DNA of 64,000 nucleotides, taken from Roseivirga sp. (GTDB taxonomy: Bacteria > Bacteroidota > Bacteroidia > Cytophagales > Cyclobacteriaceae). This document shows positions 16,828-25,955 of the stretch, one piece after another. Made by a program: the position numbers and the translations under genes. The stretch's first letter is position 1, and every line of letters begins with the position of its first letter. Under the pieces are notes generated by a model, which saw only the letters and a list, made by a program, of their open reading frames with translations, made no database searches and was not told the DNA's origin. Where the stretch lies: contig JAJCYM010000094.1 in assembly GCA_029262895.1 (NCBI GenBank), positions 62,001-126,000 of the forward strand, given 5' to 3'.

Positions 16828-18066
16828 CTAGATGAGCCTCCGAAAAGCCTCAATAAATCGATCAACGTCTCCTTTTGATACAAACATATGGCAGGAGATA
16901 CGCAGGTCATTGCCGCCCGGTAGTAGCTTGATGATGATACCTTGTTCTCTGAGTTTGTTGAAAACCTCTCGGTTCACGGCTTTTTCGAGGGTAAAGCATA
17001 AAATTCCACAAGAGAGATGGTCTGGTGTTGGGCTGGTGATTTTAAGCCCTCCAATCTTTTCAAGTTCTGTTCTGCAGTAGTTCCTTATTTCCAGACAGCG
17101 TTGGTAAATTTTCTCCACTCCAATTTGTTGATGCAGGTCAATTGCCGCACCCAAACCAATGATGGTGGCCACATTGCGGGTACCGGAAGATGCTGAATAA
17201 GCAGCAAATCCTGAGTGGCTGAACACATTAATTATCTTAGGTGCAAATTCCTTGTTGAGGTATAAGAAACCTGTTTCCTTAGGACCCATTAGCCATTTAT
17301 GACCACTTGTGGCGTAGGCATCAACACCCATATTCTTCACATCCACTTTTATAAGGCCGGCCGATTGTGCACCATCTGCAACAAGTACAATGCCTTTGGG
17401 TTTAGTGACTTTGGCCACTTCTGCAAAGGGCATCACAAGACCTGTTGCTGTATTCACATGGCTTAGGATGATGAGCTTTGTCTTTCTTGTAATATTGGCC
17501 TGGATTCTGCCAATGATATCGCCAATGTCATCTGTAGGAGAGGGCAGCTCTATTTTTTTTATAATAACGCCCTTGGTCTTTTCGGCAAAGGCCATACCGG
17601 TTAGGGCACCACCATGCTCTTGAGTGGTGGTCAGGATTTCATCACCTTTTTTCAATTCAAGACAGGAGCTTATTATGCTCAACCCTTCGGTGGTATTGCG
17701 GGTCAAAAGAATCTCCTCCTTTTTGGCATTTATAAAGCTTGCCACCGTGTCTCTTACGGCTTCCATCGCCTTGCCCAAATCACCCCAATTCTCTCCAACT
17801 GGATTCATTTCCAATTGCCTCATGGCCTTATAGACCGTATCGATTACAGAAATGGGGCTTGGTCCAAGACTTCCGGTATTAAGATAAATCCGGTTTTCAG
17901 GAATAAGTAATTGCTTCCGAACCAGAGCAAAGAGTTCATCATCGGTTCTGGCGATGGAGAAATCAACTGACTCTTCTTCTGGTCGTGTCAGTTCAAGCAG
18001 GCTGGGAAGAGTCACAGCACTGGTTAATACACTTGCGCCTTTGATGAATTGCCTTCTGGATGTCAT
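16828..18066 (-). CDS. Tat-exported class V aminotransferase-fold PLP enzyme
   Basis: 412 residues. A twin-arginine leader (SRRQFIKGASVLTSAVTLPSL) means the folded, cofactor-loaded enzyme is exported. The class V fold is shown by YLNTGSLGPSP, TRNTTEGLS, D231 in LVADGAQSAG (pyridine-N contact) and K257 in ATSGHKWLMGPKETG (Schiff-base lysine), with GTRNVATIIGLGAAI and a C-terminal LRISCHMFVSKGDVDRFIEAF. The closest remembered relatives are isopenicillin-N-epimerase-like or cysteine-desulfurase-like proteins, whose substrates vary, so no precise reaction is claimed. Monocistronic. Confidence 0.88.
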   Translation of the reverse strand: MTSRRQFIKGASVLTSAVTLPSLLELTRPEEESVDFSIARTDDELFALVRKQLLIPENRIYLNTGSLGPSPISVIDTVYKAMRQLEMNPVGENWGDLGKAMEAVRDTVASFINAKKEEILLTRNTTEGLSIISSCLELKKGDEILTTTQEHGGALTGMAFAEKTKGVIIKKIELPSPTDDIGDIIGRIQANITRKTKLIILSHVNTATGLVMPFAEVAKVTKPKGIVLVADGAQSAGLIKVDVKNMGVDAYATSGHKWLMGPKETGFLYLNKEFAPKIINVFSHSGFAAYSASSGTRNVATIIGLGAAIDLHQQIGVEKIYQRCLEIRNYCRTELEKIGGLKITSPTPDHLSCGILCFTLEKAVNREVFNKLREQGIIIKLLPGGNDLRISCHMFVSKGDVDRFIEAFRRLI

Positions 18067-18134
18067 GGCTTCTTGTTGATTACTGCTAGCTCAATGTAAA
18101 GAGTTTGGCTAAGAGATTCAACAACAAAACTCCA

Positions 18135-18192
18135 TCCCTGAAAAAATCAGGGACAGAGTCTATCAACCCATGAGTGGTTGTGGCCTTCGGCC
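18135..18192. repeat. Two short hairpins beyond the second DinB gene
   Basis: TCCCTGA / TCAGGGA around five A residues (18135-18153) and GGCC-TTC-GGCC (18182-18192) lie just past the DinB stop. Neither has a clear T tract on the minus strand, so a terminator role is possible but unproven. Confidence 0.35.
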
Positions 18193-18193
18193 T

Positions 18194-18811
18194 TTATTGT
18201 CTTGGAAAAGAGGCACTTTCTATAACCTCTTTCATTTGTGCCATATGGCGTTCAGTATGAGCGCTGGCCAGGAGTACCCACTGATAAGCGGATATGGTGC
18301 CTGCAGGCCCTTCGAAATAATAGCCATTTAACTCATCATCGGTGTTCGATACATAATTCTTAAACAGATTTCTAGCGGTTTGATACTTAGACATAAACTC
18401 AGAGGGGCTTTTAATTACCCCTTTCGGTTCAGCTGAAGGAATTGTTTTGACACGCTTATCCGGACTTCTGTCTCGAATAAATTCAATCACCTGATCATTC
18501 GTCTTCTTTTCCGCATCAGTAGGTACTGTTTTGTATTCCTCATTTGATAAAATCCTCTTGCTTATAAGGCCGTGAAAACCCTGTTCAGCAATCAACAGAT
18601 GCTCAGCCACCCCAGCCACAGTCCATCCTCCATCTGCAGGTTTATAGTTCCACTGGTCTGAATTCAGATTTCTAACTGTTTTGAACAGCTCGTTCATCGT
18701 GCTTTCAAGATATTTGACCGCATATCTCCTTTCTTTTTTGGACATCTGACCTTCCTCAACTGAGGAGAAGGACATCACAAGTGCAGAAATTAATAGAATT
18801 GCTTTTTTCAT
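18194..18811 (-). CDS. Exported DinB-family protein
   Basis: 205 residues from the ATG at 18811; an in-frame TTG two codons upstream is less likely. A short signal peptide (MKKAILLISALVMSFSSVEEG) precedes a DinB_2-type bundle: YLESTMNELFKTVRNLNSDQWNYKPADGGWTVAGVAEHLLIAEQG, then ARNLFKNYV, and SAHTERHMAQMKEVIES with His residues at metal-ligand positions. It differs clearly from the DinB protein at 2103-2651. The substrate is unknown. Confidence 0.82.
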   Translation of the reverse strand: MKKAILLISALVMSFSSVEEGQMSKKERRYAVKYLESTMNELFKTVRNLNSDQWNYKPADGGWTVAGVAEHLLIAEQGFHGLISKRILSNEEYKTVPTDAEKKTNDQVIEFIRDRSPDKRVKTIPSAEPKGVIKSPSEFMSKYQTARNLFKNYVSNTDDELNGYYFEGPAGTISAYQWVLLASAHTERHMAQMKEVIESASFPRQ

Positions 18812-18919
18812 TTTCAATTTGCTTTTGGTTTTGGACGAATCAACGCCAGAGCCATGTGTTTAACTGAAATTAGAAACCCAATACGCGTGAATGGTCGTGT
18901 ATTTATGGATGAATGGTGT

Positions 18920-19723
18920 TTATTGTTTCATCCATTTCTTGAATTCGGGGCTGGTATATCTGCTCACAGTGACTTCTTGAGGGAGTTGCGAAACGGTAGG
19001 TGTTAGAATCACTTTTAGCTTTTGGTTAATTTCCTTTTGAATTTCGCTCACCGCACCGGCACTAATCAGGTGTTGCCGATTCAATCGGAAGAAGGTTCCA
19101 ATATCAAACTGTTCAGAGAGTTCATTGAGGGAGTTGAATTGTGTAAGGTGTTTATCACCTTCTTTGGTGACCAAATAGACCAGCCCTTGCTGGGAAAAAA
19201 TATAGGCAATCTGCCTGGGGTTAATTCGCAGCGTACGATTTCCTGATTGGATAGTCCATGTTTCATTGTCTGGAGAATTTTCAACATGTTTTTGCGCCAG
19301 CCTGAAGTCTCTGATGATATAGATCAGGGTTTCTACACTAACCAACAAAAGCGCCACAAAGAGAGAGGACAGAAACTTGCTCAGTGGTGAAACAATACCA
19401 AACAAAAGGTAATTGAAACTATAAACGATAGCACCGAATACAAGCGTGGTCAAGATTAAGGATCTGGAGATTTGCTTGAAAATGGTGGATGCTGGTTCTT
19501 TCTTTAGGGATAGTTTTCTGCCGAGACGATTGTATCCAACAGTATTGGCTTCGCAGCACACCGCACAAATTAAGCTGGCATATAGAAATGTTATCAGTGG
19601 AAATTGATAATCTGGTTCAAAAGGCAGTTTTTTATACATTACAAAGTGCACGAGTGCCAGTGCAACCAAAGGAATTAACAGGTACCGAATTTGCCTGTGA
19701 GTAAGTTTGAGTGATTTGAACAT
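18920..19723 (-). CDS. Membrane-anchored LytTR transcription regulator
   Basis: 267 residues. Four hydrophobic segments within 1-135 (YLLIPLVALALVHFVMY, FPLITFLYASLICAVCC, LILTTLVFGAIVYSFNYLLFG, FLSSLFVALLLVSVETLIYII) are followed by a LytTR domain at about 160-262 (LRINPRQIAYIFSQQGLVYLV, FFRLNRQHLISAGAVSEI, VTVSRYTSPEFKKWM). It lacks a receiver domain, as does the protein at 6332. It is divergent from the GhrA-like gene, with about 70 bases between them. Confidence 0.85.
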   Translation of the reverse strand: MFKSLKLTHRQIRYLLIPLVALALVHFVMYKKLPFEPDYQFPLITFLYASLICAVCCEANTVGYNRLGRKLSLKKEPASTIFKQISRSLILTTLVFGAIVYSFNYLLFGIVSPLSKFLSSLFVALLLVSVETLIYIIRDFRLAQKHVENSPDNETWTIQSGNRTLRINPRQIAYIFSQQGLVYLVTKEGDKHLTQFNSLNELSEQFDIGTFFRLNRQHLISAGAVSEIQKEINQKLKVILTPTVSQLPQEVTVSRYTSPEFKKWMKQ

Positions 19724-19791
19724 GTATAGAAGTATAAAACCTTGATACGAATCAATTAGGTTTTCGTTTATTGCGTGAAAATTATTGATCC

Positions 19792-20712
19792 TTGGAAATA
19801 CTTATTTCAGCAGGCAATTGGCCACCTCAACCGTGGGTGGAAGGGCTCTCAAAAAGTGACCTTGTTGATAAGGTCCATGTTTGGCCCACGGAACAAAACC
19901 TTGAACAAGTCCAGGTCCTTTTGGTTTGGAAGCCATTACCCAAAGGGGTGGTGGACAAGCTGCCAAACCTCAGGTTTATCAGTTCGATGGGAGCAGGAGT
20001 GGAGCACTTACTAGGTGATCCTCAAATTCCTTTGGATCTACCGGTTGCCAGAATAGTAGATGATCGTCTCAAGGGCGATATGACCAACTTTGTCATGATG
20101 GGGGTGGTTATGCACCAGCGAGATATGCTGCAAGTGCTGTCTAACCAAAAAATGAGTAAGTGGGAGCGCCATCATTATCCTAAGTTAAAAGTTGGGATTC
20201 TTGGACTTGGCCAATTGGGAAGTCATCTGGGTAAGGCTTTGGTGAATGCGGGATTTGAAGTTTCCGGATACAGCAGATCGCAGAAGCAGATTGAAGGTAT
20301 AGATGCTTTTCATGGTGATCAATTAGCCGAATTTCTTTCTGATCTGGATGTTCTTGTAAATCTGCTGCCAGTCACTGAGCATACGGTAGGCTTTTTGAAT
20401 TACAACCTGTTTAGTCAACTCAAACAAGGATGTTATTTGATCAACGTGGCCAGAGGAGCCCATTTAAATGAAGCGGATTTGATCAAAGCATTAGAAGAAC
20501 AATTACTGTCTGGCGCTCTGCTGGACGTGTTCAAAGAAGAACCTCTTCCGTCAAATCATCCCTTTTGGAGTCATCCTAAAATCACCATCACTCCGCATAT
20601 AGCAAGCGTAACTACGCCTTCGTCAGCCATGAAGCTGGTACTGGAAAATTGCAGGCGATTGCAATCAGGAGAACCATTCCTTCATTTGGTTGACCTTTCC
20701 AGAGGTTATTAG
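19792..20712 (+). CDS. GhrA-like 2-hydroxyacid dehydrogenase
   Basis: 306 residues, TTG start (TTGGAAATACTT); no in-frame ATG exists before residue 67, so the TTG is needed. D-isomer-specific 2-hydroxyacid dehydrogenase fold: NAD(P)-binding GILGLGQLGSHLG (about 135-147), catalytic R221 in INVARGAHL, Glu near 250 in DVFKEEPLP and H269 in TPHIAS. The N-terminal region resembles glyoxylate/hydroxypyruvate reductase A, which reduces glyoxylate and hydroxypyruvate with NADPH. Substrate specificity cannot be fixed by eye. No operon partner. Confidence 0.87.
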   Translation: MEILISAGNWPPQPWVEGLSKSDLVDKVHVWPTEQNLEQVQVLLVWKPLPKGVVDKLPNLRFISSMGAGVEHLLGDPQIPLDLPVARIVDDRLKGDMTNFVMMGVVMHQRDMLQVLSNQKMSKWERHHYPKLKVGILGLGQLGSHLGKALVNAGFEVSGYSRSQKQIEGIDAFHGDQLAEFLSDLDVLVNLLPVTEHTVGFLNYNLFSQLKQGCYLINVARGAHLNEADLIKALEEQLLSGALLDVFKEEPLPSNHPFWSHPKITITPHIASVTTPSSAMKLVLENCRRLQSGEPFLHLVDLSRGY

Positions 20713-20828
20713 CTACCCACGCCCAGTTCGGTGCGCTTAATTCCCGGTTCAGTTCATTAGTCGCTTATTTCATTTGCAATAGTGAAAGATATCTATTTGA
20801 TTTACGATTGTGAAACTAATAATCGGTC

Positions 20829-21191
20829 ATGCATAGAGTAAACCTTGGAGAGTTTGAAGAATTGGTGCTTTTGGTAGCAGCTATTCTCCACGACAATGCC
20901 TATGGGATTAGCGTAATGGAAGAAATCGAGGTGCAAACTGAGCGTAAGATTAATATCAGCGCGGTGCACTCAGCCTTAGACAGACTTGAGAACAAAGGAT
21001 TTCTCAAATCTCATGTAGGAGGCGCCACAAAAGAGAGGGGTGGGCGCAGAAAAAGATTCTTTACAGTTACGGTAGCAGGCAAAGGTGCTCTGGATTTTAT
21101 TCACCAGCAGCGGAATGATCTGTACAATCAGATTAAACCTGCTGACTTAGGATTAAACAGCTATGGACCGACCCGATATTCAGCCACCTAA
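20829..21191 (+). CDS. PadR-family transcription regulator
   Basis: 120 residues of winged-helix type: GEFEELVLLVAAILHDNAYGISVMEEIE (helices 1-2), ISAVHSALDRLENKGFLKSHVGG (recognition helix and wing), RGGRRKRFFTVTVAGKGAL. It overlaps the start of the permease gene by 29 bases, so the two are transcribed together and the regulator very probably controls its own operon, as in the many PadR-permease pairs of this group. The effector is unknown. Confidence 0.92.
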   Translation: MHRVNLGEFEELVLLVAAILHDNAYGISVMEEIEVQTERKINISAVHSALDRLENKGFLKSHVGGATKERGGRRKRFFTVTVAGKGALDFIHQQRNDLYNQIKPADLGLNSYGPTRYSAT

Positions 21192-23805
21192 ATGGGCTTT
21201 ACGCCTGCTGCGCTGGTATTGCAAGCCCAGGGCACTAGAAATAATAGAAGGGGACATTTATGAACTCTTCGAAAAGAGACTGCAAACCCAAAACCCGGGT
21301 GCTGCACGAAGAATGTTTGGTTGGGATGTACTCCGCTTTTTCCGGTTGAGGTACATCAAAGGTATTAGTGATTTAAACTCAATTAACAACATTGCCATGT
21401 TCAAAAACTATTTCAAAGTATCACTCCGTAGCTTACTTAAGCACAAGTTCTACAGCTTCATCAATATAGCGGGGTTGTCTCTGGGCCTAGCGGCCTGTCT
21501 GATGATTACCATGTATGTCTCAAATGAGCTGAGTTATGATAGCTTCCATAAAGACGCTGATCGAATCTACCGCATGGCTAACGGTCAAAATGGTAATTGG
21601 ACTCCGCCAAGGTTGGGCATTCAAGCCAAAATGGATTTCCCGGAAATAGAAGAGATAGTACGTCTGCAAGGACCATATTCACAAACATTTAATGTCAATG
21701 GTAAGGTTTTTAGGGAGGCCAGAGGTTTTAATGCCGATTCCACTTTTCACAAAGTATTTACAATTGAGTTTATTGAGGGCAACCCCGATGAAGCGCTAAA
21801 GGAGCCCTACTCCGTTGTGCTTACCCAATCCATCGCAGAAAAGTATTTCCCCAACGAATCGGCCTATGGTCAACTTGTGAAGTTAGACGGAGTGACTAAG
21901 AAGATAACCGGTGTAATTGCGGATCCACCCACGAACACGCACTTCTACTATGACTTTATCAATTCGTATCCAAATGAGACATGGGTGACAGTAGGAAACT
22001 GGACAGGCAATAACTTTTTTACTTATGCCAAGTTGGCAAAGGGAACGTCATTAGAAGGTTTAGAGGCCAAATTTCCTGAATTCAGAAGGAGATATGCTGG
22101 CAAAGACATGTTGGCTAATAGTGAGTATGCAGATTACGATGAGCTTTTGGCAGCAAGAAGCAGTCCTCCAACCTACAGCTTAAAGCCAATGCAGGACCTG
22201 CATCTTCACTATCCAAGGTTTGCCTTGGGTTCCAATGGTAGTATCGACAATGTTTATACCTTCTCTGCGGTAGCGGTATTTATACTACTGATCGCTTGTA
22301 TCAACTTCATGAATCTGTCCACAGCCAGATCTGCTGCTCGATCCAAAGAAGTAGGTATGCGCAAGGTTCTTGGTTCACAAAGGAAAAACCTGATTAGCCA
22401 GTTCCTCATTGAGTCGATGATTGTGAGTGTTGTGGCTATGATTTTGGCTATGGGTTTGGCTCATTTATTCTTGGGCGGCTTCAATCAGTTGGCCAATAGG
22501 ACATTTACGGCAGCTGACCTTTTTGCACCAACTACACTCTTGTATTTGGTGGTTCTTGTATTAATTGTAGGCTTGTTGGCGGGAAGTTATCCTGCCTTTT
22601 ACCTCTCAGGCTTTAAACCAATTAAGGCACTCAAAGGAGAGGTGAAGTCAGGATCAGGTAATGCATTTCTTAGAAAAGGGCTGGTAACCTTCCAGTTCGC
22701 GATCTCTATTTTCCTGATCATTAGCACGGCTGTTGTATTTACACAGTTGCGTTTTATGAGCAATCAAAAGCTTGGCTTTGATGCAGAACAGGTATTGGTG
22801 GTTAAGAAGGTTTCTCGACTCAAACAAAAGCTTGTGTCCTTCAAGAATACGGTTTTGGCAAACCCAAATATTACCGAGGTAGCCACTTCCGATAGATACC
22901 TTTCAGGCTTTATTTCTAACTACGGCTACCTAACTGTAGAAGAGAACCCAAGGAATACCAGTTTGATGAACATATTTGCCTCGGGCAACTACCAGAAAGC
23001 ACTGAACCTGGAGATTAAGGAGGGAAGATTCTTTTCACCAGAGTTGGTCTCTGATTCTCTTAATGTGATTATCAATGAGGCGACAGCCAAATGGCTGGGT
23101 TGGGATGAGGTGATTGGCCGCAAGGTAAGCCGTGGACCAGGTGCAGAATTCACCATCATCGGGGTGGTCAAGGATTTTCATTATACCTCTCTTAAAAGGA
23201 GCATTGAACCTTTGATTCTAAGAAATGTAAGTTCCACGGGATGGATTAATGAAAACATGGATTGGTGGGGTGCCAATTATGCTTCAATAAAGGTAACTGG
23301 AGATTTTCAGGGCGCTGTAGCTCATGTTCAGCAAGCCTGGGAAAGGGCTGTACCAGATGAGCCTTTTGATTATACATTCCTGGACGATTCCTTTGCTCAG
23401 CTATATGACGAAGAAAAGCGTTTCGGAAACCTCTTTACAGCATCTTCAGGCTTGGCTATTTTGATTGCCTGTCTGGGACTGTTTGCCCTTGCTGCCTTCA
23501 CACTTGAAAGGCGTTTCAAAGAGATTGCAGTTAGAAAGGTATTGGGTGCCTCGGTAGGCAGCCTCACCATGCTGATCATCACTGACTTCACCAAACTTGT
23601 GCTCCTAGGAGCTGTAATAGCCATTCCGGCTGGTTACTTTGTCATGAGCGATTGGCTTGGCGACTTTGCCTATCAAATGAATATTGGAGCCTTTGTATTG
23701 GTGATCCCTGCCTTGGTGGTGGCTGTTATTGCTTGGTTGACGGTAGGCTATCAATCTGCCAAGACGGCTCTGGGCAATCCCGTGAAGGCTTTGAGGAGTG
23801 AGTAG
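21163..23805 (+). CDS. FtsX-like ABC permease with N-terminal prefix domain
   Basis: 880 residues. The first 75 (PPKWALRLLRWYCKPRALEIIEGDIYELFEKR) match the small permease prefix domain that often sits in front of FtsX permeases next to PadR genes. Then two MacB/FtsX units follow: TM INIAGLSLGLAACLMITMY, periplasmic domain, YTFSAVAVFILLIACINFMNLS with SKEVGMRKVLGSQRKNLISQF, second periplasmic domain, and a final unit with FKEIAVRKVLGASVGSL. Membrane topology as for the 13991 permease, with which it is paralogous. No ATPase is adjacent. Confidence 0.92.
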   Translation: MDRPDIQPPKWALRLLRWYCKPRALEIIEGDIYELFEKRLQTQNPGAARRMFGWDVLRFFRLRYIKGISDLNSINNIAMFKNYFKVSLRSLLKHKFYSFINIAGLSLGLAACLMITMYVSNELSYDSFHKDADRIYRMANGQNGNWTPPRLGIQAKMDFPEIEEIVRLQGPYSQTFNVNGKVFREARGFNADSTFHKVFTIEFIEGNPDEALKEPYSVVLTQSIAEKYFPNESAYGQLVKLDGVTKKITGVIADPPTNTHFYYDFINSYPNETWVTVGNWTGNNFFTYAKLAKGTSLEGLEAKFPEFRRRYAGKDMLANSEYADYDELLAARSSPPTYSLKPMQDLHLHYPRFALGSNGSIDNVYTFSAVAVFILLIACINFMNLSTARSAARSKEVGMRKVLGSQRKNLISQFLIESMIVSVVAMILAMGLAHLFLGGFNQLANRTFTAADLFAPTTLLYLVVLVLIVGLLAGSYPAFYLSGFKPIKALKGEVKSGSGNAFLRKGLVTFQFAISIFLIISTAVVFTQLRFMSNQKLGFDAEQVLVVKKVSRLKQKLVSFKNTVLANPNITEVATSDRYLSGFISNYGYLTVEENPRNTSLMNIFASGNYQKALNLEIKEGRFFSPELVSDSLNVIINEATAKWLGWDEVIGRKVSRGPGAEFTIIGVVKDFHYTSLKRSIEPLILRNVSSTGWINENMDWWGANYASIKVTGDFQGAVAHVQQAWERAVPDEPFDYTFLDDSFAQLYDEEKRFGNLFTASSGLAILIACLGLFALAAFTLERRFKEIAVRKVLGASVGSLTMLIITDFTKLVLLGAVIAIPAGYFVMSDWLGDFAYQMNIGAFVLVIPALVVAVIAWLTVGYQSAKTALGNPVKALRSE

Positions 23806-23818
23806 CCATCACGGGATT
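23776..23818. repeat. Inverted repeat across the permease stop codon
   Basis: Arms AATCCCGTGA (23776-23785) and TCACGGGATT (23809-23818) enclose the TAG stop. There is no T tract directly after it. It may slow transcription or protect the 3' end in the gap between the two convergent operons. Confidence 0.45.
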
Positions 23819-23841
23819 ACCTTATGCTGTGGAGGAAATTT

Positions 23842-24996
23842 TTAGTCTTTACCTATATTCCATGACAGACTGAAAAATCCAAGGAAATTACTATTCTCGG
23901 GATCATACTTTAGAGAAAGCGGTAGGTACAGGTCCTTTGCCAGTCGCGGAGTAAGCACCGCATTGAAGGTGAACGTATTTCGTTTTTCTTCAGGGAGTAT
24001 ACCGTCTATGATGTTCGTGAAGTCAGTGCCTAGTTTGAATTCAAGAGTAGATTCTCCCTCTTCATTTTCTGAGAATACCTTGTTGATGTTAGCTCCAAAA
24101 ACCAGGGATTTCCGTCCGTTGTTGATTGGCACATCCGTTGTTGTGTCATTCTTGACTAAATACCGTCCAAAAGTCTCGAAATCCCATGGCTTAGCTTCTG
24201 GGTTATTTGGGTTTAGAGCAGTAGTATGTTTGAGCTCAAGTTGCTGACTATTGGTGTTGACATCTCCCATGGAACCACTGAATTCAAGCGTCAAAAGGCT
24301 CCGCCTTGTGGCCATTTCAACAATCTCGTCATATTTGCTTTTGAACAATAATGCCTCTTTATTTTCAATGACTTTCTCTTTGATCAGAGAATCGAGAATT
24401 TTCTCCACATCACCATAGCCTTTTTCATAGACAGATGTTGTGTTAAAGCCTCCTCCAGTAGTTTTGTTTTCATCTTTTATTTCTTGTGCTCTTTCTGGAG
24501 TCAGTTGTTGTTCTATTGCGTTCCACACTTTCTGATTTGTTACTGCTGACTGGATGACAAAGTTTTTCACCCCATTTTCTTCAGTGGATGTCAGTTCTCT
24601 GTGATTAAGTAAGGTCAATTTTAAACTTGGCTGAAATGTTTCGAATTGTGCTAAGTTCTCTTTTAGCTTACCTGAAATGCCTACTTCAATTCTGCGAAGA
24701 AATCTATTTCCAGCTTGTTTGTAGTATCTGTCAACAAGAAGATTGTTTTTTCTATCGAGAAAGTCCTTTGCTTTAAAGAAGGAGAAGTTGAATTCTACAT
24801 TTCCATCACCATCAGAGAAAGATGATGAATTAATTCCTAGGTTCAAGAGTCTGTTAAAGTTGTCTCTAGATAAGAATGTCTTATTCCCTTCGAGGCCTTT
24901 TGATATAGCGTCATCAATATTATCAGAGTTTTGGCCATAAGCTGAAAAACTCAAAGTTAGAGATAAAAAAATCGTACTGATTATTATCTTTTTCAT
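23842..24996 (-). CDS. Unrecognised exported protein, possible outer-membrane barrel
   Basis: 384 residues, not recognised. Signal peptide MKKIIISTIFLSLTLSFSAYGQ. Alternating strand patterns appear early (GNVEFNFSFFKAKDFL, RFLRRIEVGISGKL) and late (KSLVFGANINKVF, STLEFKLGTDFTNIIDG, NTFTFNAVLTPRLAKDLYLPLSLKYDPENSNFLGFFSLSWNIGKD), with a helical middle (about 150-235). The aromatic-rich C-terminal strands suggest an outer-membrane barrel or barrel-associated protein (inference). It is the last gene of a four-gene unit; its start lies 2 bases after the stop of the upstream membrane protein, so the two are surely co-expressed. Confidence 0.75.
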   Translation of the reverse strand: MKKIIISTIFLSLTLSFSAYGQNSDNIDDAISKGLEGNKTFLSRDNFNRLLNLGINSSSFSDGDGNVEFNFSFFKAKDFLDRKNNLLVDRYYKQAGNRFLRRIEVGISGKLKENLAQFETFQPSLKLTLLNHRELTSTEENGVKNFVIQSAVTNQKVWNAIEQQLTPERAQEIKDENKTTGGGFNTTSVYEKGYGDVEKILDSLIKEKVIENKEALLFKSKYDEIVEMATRRSLLTLEFSGSMGDVNTNSQQLELKHTTALNPNNPEAKPWDFETFGRYLVKNDTTTDVPINNGRKSLVFGANINKVFSENEEGESTLEFKLGTDFTNIIDGILPEEKRNTFTFNAVLTPRLAKDLYLPLSLKYDPENSNFLGFFSLSWNIGKD

Positions 24997-24998
24997 GA

Positions 24999-25811
24999 CT
25001 AGTCGACTTGGATTGTGAACATTATATTTTCAAACTCTTCAAAGGTGTGATAGCCTTTTCTGTCATCACCTTGCCAAATCTCAAATTCGATTTTTCCATC
25101 ATCTCCTTGTGGAGGTGCAGCCGAAACACTGATGTTGTGACTCCCCACAGGTAGTTGATGTGATTGTTCTCCTGATTCATTGAAATAAATCGTGTCTTGA
25201 TTTGCCACAGCTATGGCCAAATGCCCTTGACCGCCATAGATCGTTACTTTGTAGGTTATAGTTTTCATTTGCTTTGTTTTTGATGTTTCTGTTAATGTCG
25301 ATGGAAGTGTTGTTTCAGGTATCGGTGTTAGACTAGGTGGTGTCGGAGGAACTCCTGAATTTGGTGTTGGCCCTGGTGTAGGGCTTTTCTTTTTTGACTC
25401 AATAGCTTTGGAAACCTTGTTGAAACCATAAGGCACAACTCCAATTCCAAGCGCCAATAGTGCTTCCGTCAAACCTTTGAAGTCCGGCAGCGGATGTTTG
25501 CAAAGCACACCATTATCACATGTCTCTAGGATTGCTAGCCAGGATTCCATGTAAAACATGACAAACACAAAGGAGATATAAATCGCTGATACACCAGAGA
25601 TTAAAAGAAGGAGGCGGCTTCCACTAGCATTCCCTGTTTCTTCGCTTAGTGCTTGTTTAAGAAAAGAAGCCTCTTTCGACAACCTAGAAATAACAATTGC
25701 CAAAACAGTAATGACTAGAATGATGATAGCTCCGTTTGGAGCCCACCTGATCACCCCGATTGGATCAGCAGATGGTGGTAAAGGTGCACTTTGGAGTAAA
25801 CTCAGATTCAT
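24999..25811 (-). CDS. Unrecognised inner-membrane protein with C-terminal beta domain
   Basis: 270 residues from the ATG at 25811; a TTG 21 bases upstream is less likely. Three hydrophobic segments (GAIIILVITVLAIVIS, LLLLISGVSAIYISFVFVMFY, LTEALLALGIGVVPYGF) are followed by a Lys/Pro/Thr-rich linker (about 145-180) and a 90-residue C-terminal domain rich in strands (ITYKVTIYGGQGHLAIAV, IEFEIWQGDD, NIMFTIQVD). The linker would carry the beta domain away from the membrane. Which side it faces is not clear. Tight 2-base spacing to the next gene and position after the TPR kinase imply a role in the same envelope process. Confidence 0.7.
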   Translation of the reverse strand: MNLSLLQSAPLPPSADPIGVIRWAPNGAIIILVITVLAIVISRLSKEASFLKQALSEETGNASGSRLLLLISGVSAIYISFVFVMFYMESWLAILETCDNGVLCKHPLPDFKGLTEALLALGIGVVPYGFNKVSKAIESKKKSPTPGPTPNSGVPPTPPSLTPIPETTLPSTLTETSKTKQMKTITYKVTIYGGQGHLAIAVANQDTIYFNESGEQSHQLPVGSHNISVSAAPPQGDDGKIEFEIWQGDDRKGYHTFEEFENIMFTIQVD

Positions 25812-25955
25812 GATCTTAATCTTTAGATTCAAAGATGATGAGTGACTTCAGTGATTATAACACAGCAATCAGTGAGATATGCATCTACCTGTTTTTAGGG
25901 AGAAGCAGGAAGAAAGGTAGATATGAAGCTTATAATCGCTCCTTGGAGGCGGAGT

